Assembly (NCBI RefSeq): GCF_001412215.1
Contig: NZ_LLWP01000004.1
Span: 124,001 to 188,000, forward strand
Direction: 5' to 3'
Source: Pedobacter sp. Hv1
Lineage (GTDB): Bacteria > Bacteroidota > Bacteroidia > Sphingobacteriales > Sphingobacteriaceae
Length of the DNA: 64,000 bases
In this document: piece by piece, positions 23,039-32,552 of the stretch
Position numbering within the stretch: the first letter of the stretch is position 1
Layout of the letters: each line of letters starts with the position of its first letter
The notes under the pieces: generated by a model
Told to the model about the DNA's origin: nothing
Databases searched by the model: none
What the model saw: only the letters and a program-made list of their open reading frames with translations
Position numbers and translations under genes: made by a program

Positions 23039-24175
23039 TTACTTTACTTCAATATGGTTTTCGGCAGCAATTCCTTTTTCTGCTTTTCCGGCATTCATAA
23101 TTTCGGTTTGTCTACGGATCGATTCACCGTGAACCAATTCTAAAAATTTCTCCGTAAAATTCACATCTAATTTCAATGCTTTTGCAAAAGCAGTACGTTT
23201 TTGCATAATTTCATCCCAACGGTTAACTTGTAAAATAGTTACTTTATTGTCTCTTTTAAACTCGCCAATTTTCTGAGTTATGCTCATTCTTTCGGCTAAT
23301 TTTTGAAGTACCAAGTCGTCAATTTTATCGATTTCTTTTCTTAAGTCAGCAAGTTTGTCTGTAAATTCTTCGTTTTTAGATTCTGGTTGACGCAAAGTAA
23401 ATTTACTCACCATTTCTGCCAAAGCAGCCGGGGTAACTTGTTGTTTAGCATCTGTCCATGCAATAGAAGGATCAAGGTGAGATTCGATCATTAAACCTTG
23501 CATGTCTAGATCTAGCGCTTTTTGTGCAATGTAAGGGATCAACTCACGGTTTCCGCAAATGTGGCTTGGATCATTGATGATTGGCAGTTCTGGACATAAT
23601 GTCTTCAATTGGATAGCCAATTCCCACATTGGTTCGTTACGGAAAGCACTTTTTTCGAAAGAAGAAAAACCACGGTGGATTGCACCTAATTTGGTAATGC
23701 CTGCTTTGTTGATACGCTCTAATGCACCAACCCATAATTGTAGGTCTGGATTTACTGGGTTTTTAACCAATACAGGAATATCTACACCTTGTAGGGCATC
23801 GGCAATTTCTTGTACGGTAAATGGATTTACAGTAGAACGGGCACCAATCCAAAGGATATCTACACCTGCAGCAAGTGCTTCTTCTACATGTTTAGCATTG
23901 GCAACTTCTACTGCGGTAGGCAAACCTGTTTCTGCTTTAGCACGCTTTAGCCATTCTAAACCAATGCTTCCAATTCCTTCAAATTCTCCCGGACGGGTAC
24001 GTGGTTTCCAAATTCCAGCTCTTAACACACTCACTTTTCCGGTAGCAGCTAATAAATGTGCAGTAGATAACAATTGGTCTTCTGTTTCGGCGCTACATGG
24101 GCCAGAGATCAATAAAGGTTCGTTTTTAACGTTGATCCAACTTTCTAATGGTTGGATGTTTAATTGTAATTTCAT
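23039..24175 (-). CDS. Bifunctional DAHP synthase / chorismate mutase
   Basis: A 378-aa fusion. The N-terminal class I-beta 3-deoxy-7-phosphoheptulonate synthase (about 10-260) shows ISGPCSAETEDQLL, LRAGIWKPRTRPGEFEGIG, VLVKNPVNPDLQLWVGALER, GAIHRGFSSFEKSAFRNEPMWELAI and NDPSHICGNRELI. The C-terminal AroQ chorismate mutase helices (about 272-360) show LADLRKEIDKIDDLVLQKLAERMSITQKIGEFK. It combines the first shikimate step with the branch to prephenate. The fusion is typical of Bacteroidota, and the mutase domain can also act as a feedback sensor for prephenate or chorismate. Confidence 0.93.
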   Translation of the reverse strand: MKLQLNIQPLESWINVKNEPLLISGPCSAETEDQLLSTAHLLAATGKVSVLRAGIWKPRTRPGEFEGIGSIGLEWLKRAKAETGLPTAVEVANAKHVEEALAAGVDILWIGARSTVNPFTVQEIADALQGVDIPVLVKNPVNPDLQLWVGALERINKAGITKLGAIHRGFSSFEKSAFRNEPMWELAIQLKTLCPELPIINDPSHICGNRELIPYIAQKALDLDMQGLMIESHLDPSIAWTDAKQQVTPAALAEMVSKFTLRQPESKNEEFTDKLADLRKEIDKIDDLVLQKLAERMSITQKIGEFKRDNKVTILQVNRWDEIMQKRTAFAKALKLDVNFTEKFLELVHGESIRRQTEIMNAGKAEKGIAAENHIEVK

Positions 24176-24197
24176 TTTTTTTGGGATTTTATTTTTT

Positions 24198-24232
24198 AAG
24201 TATCAAGTAGTTAGTATCAAGTATCAAGACTG
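24198..24232 (+). repeat. Heptad repeat array, five units, between pheA and DAHP synthase
   Basis: Five contiguous 7-bp units of the type AAGTATC. It occupies the 104-bp gap in which related genomes often carry an aminotransferase and tyrA. Confidence 0.55.
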
Positions 24233-24279
24233 GGTGTTCACTTTACACAGTTTTAGTTTTTTCTTTTTAATTAGGGTAA

Positions 24280-25116
24280 TTATACTTTGTCATTTTTTGG
24301 GTATTCGCCCATAATGTTAAAGTTAACCGTGTATTTTAGAGCCTTACGAATGGCAGTATCATAGTTTTCCATGTCTTTCCATTCCATGTCTACATAGAAA
24401 TAGTAGTCGTTTCTTTTGCCCAAAACTGGCATAGATTGGATTTTGGTTAGGTTTACATTCAGCTCTGCAAAAATGTTAAGTACTTTAGATAGTGCACCTA
24501 CATAATTGCCAACCTGAAAACAGATAGAGGCTTTATTGATTTCTTTTGAATCTTCTGTTTTGTCTTTTTGAAGGATCAAAAAACGGGTATAATTTTTTTT
24601 GTTCGATTCTATTCTACGCTCAATGATGTTCAAACCATACAATTCAGCTGCCAAGGTGTTGGCAATGGCTACAGTATCAGTTAATTGCTCATCTCTTATC
24701 TTTTTGGCACAGGCAGCGGTATCGCTACTTTCGATCACTTGGATCTGGGGATAATCATCAAAGAAATCAACACATTGCCTAATGGCGATAGGATGGGAGG
24801 TGGCAAATTTGATATCCTCAAATTTTACACCTGGAAAGGCCATTAAATGCAGTTGGATAGGCAAATAAACCTCGCCACTTACCGCAAAATTGTATTCTCT
24901 AATTAGCGTGTAGTTGGGCAATAAACTACCTGCAATTGAGTTTTCGATGGCCATGATTACAAAATCGGCCTTATCGTTTTCTAGCGCATCACAAGTTTGC
25001 TTAAAAGAGTTACACTCAATGGTTTCGATATCTCTACCAAAAAATTTAAATGCTGCTTCTTCGTGGAATGATGCCTTGATGCCTTGTATGGCAACTCTTG
25101 TCTTTTTTGTTTTCAT
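24280..25116 (-). CDS. pheA: Prephenate dehydratase
   Basis: A 278-aa enzyme from the ATG at 25116; the frame is open further upstream, but that part is the attenuator hairpin. It converts prephenate to phenylpyruvate. The catalytic domain (about 1-185) has VAIQGIKASFHEEAAFKFF, ADFVIMAIENSIAGSLLPNY, SHPIAIRQCVDFF and the NYTRFLILQK active-site motif. The ACT domain (about 195-275) has FQVGNYVGALSKVLNIFAELNVNLTKIQSMPV, the place where Phe binds for feedback. No mutase domain is fused; that activity is in the next gene. It is first in the attenuator-controlled operon. Confidence 0.93.
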   Translation of the reverse strand: MKTKKTRVAIQGIKASFHEEAAFKFFGRDIETIECNSFKQTCDALENDKADFVIMAIENSIAGSLLPNYTLIREYNFAVSGEVYLPIQLHLMAFPGVKFEDIKFATSHPIAIRQCVDFFDDYPQIQVIESSDTAACAKKIRDEQLTDTVAIANTLAAELYGLNIIERRIESNKKNYTRFLILQKDKTEDSKEINKASICFQVGNYVGALSKVLNIFAELNVNLTKIQSMPVLGKRNDYYFYVDMEWKDMENYDTAIRKALKYTVNFNIMGEYPKNDKV

Positions 25117-25129
25117 TTTTGCGTTAAAC

Positions 25130-25206
25130 AAAAAAAGTCCCGGCTGTAGGCCGGGACTTTTTATATACAAATATTCTTGTTATGTTTTTTGCATATTAGT
25201 CCCGGC
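25130..25206 (-). promoter_or_regulatory. Transcription attenuator of the pheA operon
   Basis: Three 9-nt segments alternate in sense. Segment 1, GCCGGGACT (25206-25198), overlaps the end of the leader peptide. Segment 2, AGTCCCGGC (25158-25150), is its exact complement. Segment 3, GCCGGGACT (25144-25136), equals segment 1 and is followed by seven T. Segments 2 and 3 form a 13-bp terminator stem with a 5-nt loop. Pairing of 1 with 2 would prevent it. The terminator ends 13 nt before the pheA ATG. This is the layout of ribosome-mediated attenuation. Confidence 0.85.
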
Positions 25207-25258
25207 TCTTACTAAAATAGTAAAAGTAACCAAACCAATATGTAGTTGTTAATCTCAT
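25196..25258 (-). CDS. Aromatic-rich attenuator leader peptide
   Basis: A 20-codon frame, MRLTTT then YWFGYFYYF then SKSRD and TAA, located between a matching promoter and the pheA terminator hairpin. Eight of nine consecutive codons are Tyr, Phe or Trp (4 Tyr, 3 Phe, 1 Trp). The stop codon lies in attenuator segment 1. Ribosome stalling at aromatic codons would leave segment 1 free to pair with segment 2 and allow read-through into pheA; smooth translation would mask it and allow termination. The peptide itself probably has no other role. Confidence 0.8.
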   Translation of the reverse strand: MRLTTTYWFGYFYYFSKSRD

Positions 25259-25274
25259 TTTTGTTTCTTGGTGT

Positions 25275-25306
25275 CAAATGTACACTTCAAAATTTAATTT
25301 GTCAAT
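25275..25306 (-). promoter_or_regulatory. Promoter of the pheA leader
   Basis: On the minus strand TATTG, a 20-bp spacer, then TACATTTG. This fits the Bacteroidota -33 TTG and -7 TAnnTTTG consensus. The leader ATG lies 16 nt past the -7 box, giving a very short 5' leader. Confidence 0.6.
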
Positions 25307-25368
25307 AGGGAAATGAAAATAATTTAAACAGAATTAAATTTTGATGCAAAAAGAGGGTGTTAAAGTTT

Positions 25369-25608
25369 TTAAGCTGGACAAAAAGGTTGCATTCCATTGG
25401 TGCACAATTGATCGCATGGAATATAGGAATGATCATTGAAACAATAACCTACTGGATCGCCACCTCCACCACCTCCGCCTAAGCATGGATGGTTTGGTGG
25501 TACAATACAAGGGCAGTCTACAGGAGCAATATCACATGGTCCTGTTCCTCCGCCACCACTAATTTTTCTGAGCGCTTCGCGACTTAGTTTTTGAGAATTT
25601 TTTAACAT
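25369..25608 (-). CDS. Double-glycine leader, Cys-rich RiPP/bacteriocin-like precursor
   Basis: A 79-aa protein. The leader MLKNSQKLSREALRKISGG is the Bacteroidota bacteriocin-type signal, with the conserved KLSREALRKI helix and a cut expected after Gly-Gly. The remaining 60 residues are rich in Gly, Pro and Cys: eight Cys, a CPCIVPPNHPC stretch, a run of seven Gly, and two similar C-terminal Cys loops. Such peptides are exported by peptidase-containing ABC transporters and may be antimicrobial or signalling peptides. No transporter, maturase or immunity gene is adjacent. It is transcribed in the same direction as the pheA operon but separated by the pheA promoter. Confidence 0.65.
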   Translation of the reverse strand: MLKNSQKLSREALRKISGGGGTGPCDIAPVDCPCIVPPNHPCLGGGGGGGDPVGYCFNDHSYIPCDQLCTNGMQPFCPA

Positions 25609-25824
25609 GATTTATTTTTTTAAGGGTGATTATATACTAATCTACAAAACTATTTTTATAATCTTTTATAAAATTTGTTTCAATAAATGAAGTATAAGCT
25701 ATTGATAACCTGAAATTTAGTGTTGAATCAATGAAAAAATAGAGTTAAAAATTTTGGGTACAACAAACCCTTTTGCTTTTAAAATAGTGCTTAGCCAATA
25801 AATATATAGGTGACTAATTTTAAC

Positions 25825-26736
25825 TTAAGATTTCTCTAGATTGGCTTTTTGTTCTGATTCTCTTAGCTCTCTTTGCATCACTTTAGCAACTTGAGTGCTG
25901 CCATCGTGGCTCCATCCTGGCGGATTGACTATATATTTTACCTTATCCCAAAGTGTAGGTGCTTTCTTAACATCGTTTTTTAGCGCAATAAACTCATGGA
26001 AAATGATGTTAACCGGGCCAATGTCTTTTGGTTGTGTAGTTAATCCATATTTTATGATATCTTCTGGCAATTCTTCTTGGAAGGTGCCAAACCATCTGTC
26101 CCAAAGAATTAAAACCATACCCATGTTTTTATCTAAATAGCGAACATTGCTTGCATGGTGTACCCTATGGTGTGAGGGGGTTACAAAAACGTATTCGAAC
26201 CAGGGATGCAATTTGCCAACTGCTTGGGTGTGTACCAAGTTGCCGTAAATTTGGGTTACCAAATAAGCGAAAAGCACATCCATTGCCGTAAAGCCCATAA
26301 ATGCTAAGGGCAAATAAAAGAATACACGGTATAGCGGCTCAAAAACCGTTGAGCGGAAACCTGTGGTTAGATTAAAATGTTCTGATGAGTGATGGGTAAC
26401 ATGCATGGCCCAAAAGAAACGTACATAATGCCCAACGGTATGTAAAAACCAATATAGAAAATCCTGTGCTAGGATCAACACAATCCAATACAACCAAATA
26501 TTAGAAATTTGAAATAGCCTAAATTGATAACAATAATCTAATAAAAAGAAGGTTGCCGTTTTCATGCCTAAGTTAATTACAACTGCGGCAGTCATTAAAT
26601 AAATATTGGTCCAGGTATCTCGTTTGGTATATATTTTTTTATCGTGCGCATAGCTAAAATACATTTCAACCAGCGTTAAAATGATCACAAAACCAAATAA
26701 TCCACCTACAGAAATATCGCTTCCGGTAAACTTCAT
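25825..26736 (-). CDS. Sterol desaturase / fatty acid hydroxylase family membrane protein
   Basis: A 303-aa multipass membrane di-iron enzyme with four to five hydrophobic segments. The histidine boxes are present: HTVGH (99-103), HVTHHSSEH (112-120), and HHRVHH (189-194) with further His at 169 and 177. These bind the di-iron centre that hydroxylates or desaturates lipid or carotenoid chains using O2. The exact substrate is unknown; Bacteroidota relatives are often assigned to sterol-desaturase-like proteins acting on sphingolipids or alkyl chains. It starts 1 nt after aroB ends, so it is translated from the same message. Confidence 0.88.
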   Translation of the reverse strand: MKFTGSDISVGGLFGFVIILTLVEMYFSYAHDKKIYTKRDTWTNIYLMTAAVVINLGMKTATFFLLDYCYQFRLFQISNIWLYWIVLILAQDFLYWFLHTVGHYVRFFWAMHVTHHSSEHFNLTTGFRSTVFEPLYRVFFYLPLAFMGFTAMDVLFAYLVTQIYGNLVHTQAVGKLHPWFEYVFVTPSHHRVHHASNVRYLDKNMGMVLILWDRWFGTFQEELPEDIIKYGLTTQPKDIGPVNIIFHEFIALKNDVKKAPTLWDKVKYIVNPPGWSHDGSTQVAKVMQRELRESEQKANLEKS

Positions 26737-26737
26737 T

Positions 26738-27796
26738 TTATAAACTATTGTAGTAACTTAAACTGCCCAATATATCATCGGTAGTTACACGGCAGTTAAA
26801 TGTGCATTTACCAATTTCATCTAATAAAGAGAACATGATCTGTCCATCTTCGTTTTTCTTATCACTTTGCATTAAACTCAATAAAGTATCAAAACTCTTT
26901 TGTTTAATGTTGTATTTAGGATAAGTTGTAAGTATGTATTTGCTGATATCAGCTAGTTCTTCTTGATTTAAGTTACAATATTTAGCCGATAAAAAAGCTT
27001 CACAAACCATTCCTATCGCGATAGCCTCACCATGTGTTAAAGGTTTTTTGTCATTTGCCAAAGCATAACTTTCTACAGCATGGCCAATGGTATGGCCAAA
27101 GTTTAAAATTTTGCGCAAACCTTTTTCTAAGGGGTCTTCGGTAACCACCTTATTTTTAATCTGAACAGAATGATAAATCTCTTCAGGTGCCAACGCTTCA
27201 TAATTACTTACTTTTAAACGATGGTAATAAGCTTTATCAGCAATTAAACCATGTTTAATCATTTCTGCAAAACCAGAAAGCAATTCTCTTTTAGATAAGG
27301 TAGTTAAAAAAATATTTTCGATAAAAACAGCTTGAGGTAAGCTAAATGTACCAACCATATTTTTCACATTATCGATATCAATACCTGTTTTGCCACCAAC
27401 TGAGGCATCTACCTGCGACAATAGTGTGGTTGGGATATTGATAAAATCGATTCCTCTTTTATAGGTTGAAGCTACAAAACCACCCATATCTGTAATTACA
27501 CCACCGCCCAAATTGATCATCAGACATTTTCTGTCGGCACCAAAATCTAAGAGTGTTTTCCAAATTCCAATACAGAAATCGATGTTTTTATTCTCTTCTC
27601 CGGGGTCAGTTTCAATAATGTCAAAATCTTCAAGGTCATCCAAAAAAGACCTGAAAACAGGGATACACAACTCTGCTGTATGGGTATCGGCAAAAACAAA
27701 TACTTTACTGTACTTATTTTGAGCCAAAAGCTCCTTTAATGGGGCCAAGCCCGATTCAAAATAGATCGAATGTCCAGCGCTTTTAATAGGTTCCAT
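26738..27796 (-). CDS. aroB: 3-dehydroquinate synthase
   Basis: A 352-aa NAD- and metal-dependent enzyme that cyclises DAHP to dehydroquinate, the second shikimate step. Signatures: ETDPGEENKNIDFCIGIWKTLLDFGADR, the glycine-rich LGGGVITDMGGFVASTYKRGIDFINIPTTLLSQVDASVGGKTGID, EMIKHGLIADKAYY, and the metal ligands in ILNFGHTIGHAVES and LTHGEAIAIGM. The length is normal. It overlaps the upstream S4-domain gene by 1 nt and is separate from the pheA-aroC cluster, with its own promoter. Confidence 0.95.
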   Translation of the reverse strand: MEPIKSAGHSIYFESGLAPLKELLAQNKYSKVFVFADTHTAELCIPVFRSFLDDLEDFDIIETDPGEENKNIDFCIGIWKTLLDFGADRKCLMINLGGGVITDMGGFVASTYKRGIDFINIPTTLLSQVDASVGGKTGIDIDNVKNMVGTFSLPQAVFIENIFLTTLSKRELLSGFAEMIKHGLIADKAYYHRLKVSNYEALAPEEIYHSVQIKNKVVTEDPLEKGLRKILNFGHTIGHAVESYALANDKKPLTHGEAIAIGMVCEAFLSAKYCNLNQEELADISKYILTTYPKYNIKQKSFDTLLSLMQSDKKNEDGQIMFSLLDEIGKCTFNCRVTTDDILGSLSYYNSL

Positions 27797-28002
27797 TAGA
27801 TCACTTCAATTATTTTGCCCATGAAATCTATTTTATCTCCAACACGCACTTTGAGGCGCTTTCTATGGTCAACTACACCATTATATTTAACCAAGCCATC
27901 TTCTACAACAGTTTGAGCTTCGCCACCACTTTGTACCAAAGAAGTAGCCTTTAAGAGTGCAATTAGCGGAATAAATTCGCCTTCAAGTTTGAATTTTATC
28001 AT
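27796..28002 (-). CDS. Small S4-domain RNA-binding protein
   Basis: A 68-aa protein made only of an S4-like RNA-binding fold (YaaA/YbcJ type): IPLIALLKATSLVQSGGEAQTVVEDGLVKYNGVVDHRKRLKVRVGDKIDFMGKIIEVI. The GG-A--V-DG-V--NG----RKR-KV--GD pattern is the conserved RNA surface. It probably binds rRNA or tRNA. Its stop overlaps the aroB start, so the two are co-translated. Confidence 0.85.
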   Translation of the reverse strand: MIKFKLEGEFIPLIALLKATSLVQSGGEAQTVVEDGLVKYNGVVDHRKRLKVRVGDKIDFMGKIIEVI

Positions 28003-28061
28003 TGTGGTGCAAATTTACAATTATTTATAAAGTGTTTTGCCTTAACAATCATTGTAATTTA

Positions 28062-28069
28062 TATTTTTG
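28062..28069 (+). promoter_or_regulatory. -7 promoter element of proline dehydrogenase
   Basis: TATTTTTG fits TAnnTTTG, with a TTTTG at 28035-28039 at about the right distance for the -33 box; the ATG follows 28 nt later. Confidence 0.5.
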
Positions 28070-28097
28070 CACTCTTCTGACCAAGTAAATCAATAGA

Positions 28098-29282
28098 ATG
28101 GAAACATCGCCCAGAAAAAAGATCAATTTTGACAATACTGAAATCGCTTTTCGCAATAAATCTAATGCAGAACTGAACCAAGCTTATTGGTTGTTCAAAA
28201 TCATCAGCAGTAATTTTTTAACCAAGGTTGGTCCACCGATTACAAATTTCTTACTCAATGCGGGTTTTCCGATTAAAGGTGCCATTAGGGCTACAATTTT
28301 TAAACAGTTTTGTGGTGGAGAAACCATTAATGAATGTGAGCATGCCATTGAACAATTGCATATAGGCAAGGTTGGAACTATTTTAGACTATTCTGTAGAG
28401 GGAGAAGAAGAAGAAGAAGTTTTTGATTTTACCTGCGAAGAAACGATTAGAACAATTGACAGGGCCGATGGTGATCCGCGAATCCCGATTACAGTATTTA
28501 AGGTTACGGGTATTGGTCGTTTTGCCTTATTGGAAAAAATCCATGCTAAACAAGAATTAAACGTAGCCGAAATTGAAGAATACGATAGGGTAAAAAAACG
28601 TTGCGAGAAAATCTGTAGAACTGCCTTTGAAAAACAGGTGCCGATTATGATCGATGCTGAAGAAACTTGGATTCAAGGTCCTATAGATGAGTTGGCATTA
28701 GAAATGATGACAGCTTTTAACAAAGAAAAATTAATCGTTTATAATACTTATCAAATGTACCGTCATGATAAATTAGCCGATTTAAAAGCCGATTACATGA
28801 TTGCCAAAGAAACTGGATTTATTTTAGGCGTAAAAATGGTACGTGGTGCTTACATGGAAAAAGAACGCAAACGTGCTTTAGAAATGGGTTATCCATCGCC
28901 AATACAACCAGATAAGGAAACAACAGATAAAGATTATGATGAATCGCTGAAGTTCTGTGTACAACATATTGACCAGATTGGTTTTGTTTGTGGTACGCAT
29001 AATGAAGACAGTAGTCGTTTACTAACGGAATTGATGGATGAAAACAATATTCCACATGAGCACCCACATGCTTTTTTTGCACAATTGTTGGGTATGAGCG
29101 ATAATTTAAGTTTCAACTTATCTGATGCAGGATATAATGTTGCTAAATATGTACCTTATGGCCCAATTAAAGCAGTAATGCCTTATTTATTTAGAAGAGC
29201 ACAAGAAAATACATCTGTAGCCGGACAAACGGGAAGAGAGTTAGGGTTAATTAGTAAAGAGAAAGCTAGGAGGAGGTTGTAG
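28098..29282 (+). CDS. Proline dehydrogenase
   Basis: A 394-aa FAD-dependent enzyme that oxidises proline to pyrroline-5-carboxylate. It shows the ProDH barrel pattern: VTGIGRFALLEKI, IMIDAEETWIQGPIDELALEMM, YNTYQMYRHDKLADLKADY, LGVKMVRGAYMEKERKRALEMGYPSPIQPDKETTDKDYDE, FVCGTHNEDSSRLL, FFAQLLGMSDNLSFNL and the C-terminal KYVPYGPIKAVMPYLFRRAQENTSV. It is a monofunctional (PutA-less) eukaryote-like ProDH, usual in Bacteroidota, where P5C dehydrogenase is encoded elsewhere. A heptad repeat array begins 3 nt after the stop codon. Confidence 0.9.
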   Translation: METSPRKKINFDNTEIAFRNKSNAELNQAYWLFKIISSNFLTKVGPPITNFLLNAGFPIKGAIRATIFKQFCGGETINECEHAIEQLHIGKVGTILDYSVEGEEEEEVFDFTCEETIRTIDRADGDPRIPITVFKVTGIGRFALLEKIHAKQELNVAEIEEYDRVKKRCEKICRTAFEKQVPIMIDAEETWIQGPIDELALEMMTAFNKEKLIVYNTYQMYRHDKLADLKADYMIAKETGFILGVKMVRGAYMEKERKRALEMGYPSPIQPDKETTDKDYDESLKFCVQHIDQIGFVCGTHNEDSSRLLTELMDENNIPHEHPHAFFAQLLGMSDNLSFNLSDAGYNVAKYVPYGPIKAVMPYLFRRAQENTSVAGQTGRELGLISKEKARRRL

Positions 29283-29284
29283 AA

Positions 29285-29354
29285 GGGAAATTAGGGAATA
29301 GTAAATAGGGAATAGGAAATGGGGAATAGAGAATAGGAAGTAAATAGACTAACG
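29285..29354 (+). repeat. Heptad repeat array, ten units, after proline dehydrogenase
   Basis: Ten contiguous 7-bp units, most of the form TAGGGAA or TAGGAAA, degenerating at the right end. It resembles short tandem heptamer repeats (STRR) described in cyanobacteria and seen in Bacteroidota intergenic DNA. Confidence 0.65.
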
Positions 29355-29377
29355 ACTCCCGGCTAAGGAATGTGAAC

Positions 29378-29500
29378 TTATTTGATTACAAAATAACCAA
29401 CTGCCAGCCAAACTAATCCTTTAACTAGAAAGAACATAAAGCCCCAGAAGCCGAGCTTTTTACCCCATTTTTTAAATTTTTCTATTCTTTCGGCTCTCAT
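29378..29500 (-). CDS. 40-aa small membrane protein
   Basis: The frame reads MRAERIEKFKKWGKKLGFWG followed by FMFFLVKGLVWLAVGYFVIK: a basic amphipathic start and one hydrophobic span. Codon use is convincing, and similar short proteins with the RIEKFKKWGKKLGFWGFMFFLVKG pattern are familiar from Bacteroidota, where they have no known role. It lies between a repeat array and the katG terminator and has its own start with no clear RBS. Confidence 0.6.
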   Translation of the reverse strand: MRAERIEKFKKWGKKLGFWGFMFFLVKGLVWLAVGYFVIK

Positions 29501-29533
29501 TTGCCACAAAGTTAATTAATTGAAAAGATTAAA

Positions 29534-29569
29534 ATAAATAAGGGTTGATTAACCAACCCTTATTTATTT
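29534..29569 (-). terminator. Terminator of katG
   Basis: A 15-bp stem AATAAATAAGGGTTG / CAACCCTTATTTATT with a 6-nt loop, just after the katG stop on the minus strand. Confidence 0.85.
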
Positions 29570-29577
29570 TATTGAAA

Positions 29578-31881
<2,304 letters not shown>

Positions 31882-31902
31882 TTATTCTTAATGTACGCTT
31901 AG

Positions 31903-32090
31903 ATCAACCTGGAGTATTTACGAATTGGAGTAGGTCTATCAGCTAATTTAATGAAAGCAATTCAATTATTCTCTAAAAAGGAGATGCAAATCAATTGGCT
32001 TTCTTGTTAAACAAAACTATAGAGAAAGGGGTGCCAGAACAAACTGCTTTTTTCTATATGGCTATAGGTAAAAGCTATTTCACCTTAAAA
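31903..32090 (+). pseudogene. Possible TPR-protein remnant with frameshift
   Basis: Two adjacent frames read as one degraded protein: LEYLRIGVGLSANLMKAIQLFSKKE, then after a 1-nt shift in the AAAAAGGAG run, GDANQLAFLLNKTIEKGVPEQTAFFYMAIGKSYFTLK. The second piece looks like tetratricopeptide helices. There is a stop upstream and no start, and the end runs antisense into the next gene. It is best read as a gene fragment, or as coincidence. Confidence 0.3.
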
Positions 32091-32392
32091 GGTTGTTTCC
32101 CATTCAATAAGTCCCAGAAGAGCATAAAATCGCTAGCCAAACTATAGGCAGGGTATTGAAAGGTAGCAGGTTTGTTCTTTTCAAAGAAAAAATGCCCCAC
32201 CCAGGCAAATCCATAACCAATAAAGGGAATGGCGACAATGAAACGCCAGTTGTGAAAAAGAATACCAGTAATTAAGGATAGAATCAATAGGGCCGTACCA
32301 ATAAAATGAAGGATACGACTGGTTAGATTCTGATGCTCTGTAAGGTAGAAAGGGTAAAATTCTTTAAGGGAGGTAAATCTTTTCTCTTTCAT
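32075..32392 (-). CDS. Mpo1-like (DUF962) membrane protein
   Basis: A 105-aa protein from the ATG at 32392; the longer frame adds 40 residues unlike the family. It matches DUF962/Mpo1: FTSLKEFYPFYLTEHQNLTSRILHFIGTALLI, two to three membrane spans (about 28-65), FAWVGHFFFEKNKPATFQYPAYSLASDFMLFWDLLNGK. The H-N, LHF-G and GH--FE-N-PA-F--P--S--SD motifs hold the Fe-binding His residues of yeast Mpo1, a dioxygenase acting on 2-hydroxy fatty acids. Bacteroidota make sphingolipids, so a related role is plausible but not shown. Confidence 0.85.
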   Translation of the reverse strand: MKEKRFTSLKEFYPFYLTEHQNLTSRILHFIGTALLILSLITGILFHNWRFIVAIPFIGYGFAWVGHFFFEKNKPATFQYPAYSLASDFMLFWDLLNGKQPFKVK

Positions 32393-32552
32393 TCTTTTTA
32401 AGTTTTGGTTAGGTAAATTTAACAAAAAAATGTGAAATGAATTCGAGGTGCTAGGGGTAAAACTTGAATTTAAACAAGCACCTATGCGATTACTGTTAAT
32501 CTTCAATCGCATTTGCTACATTTACCTTAAAAGCATTCCAATCTATAAAGCT

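Noticed and set aside
23559..24314. 251-codon plus-strand frame antisense to DAHP synthase
   Set aside because: Long only because of the codon bias of the opposite strand; composition is Cys/Ser/Ala-rich and unlike any family.
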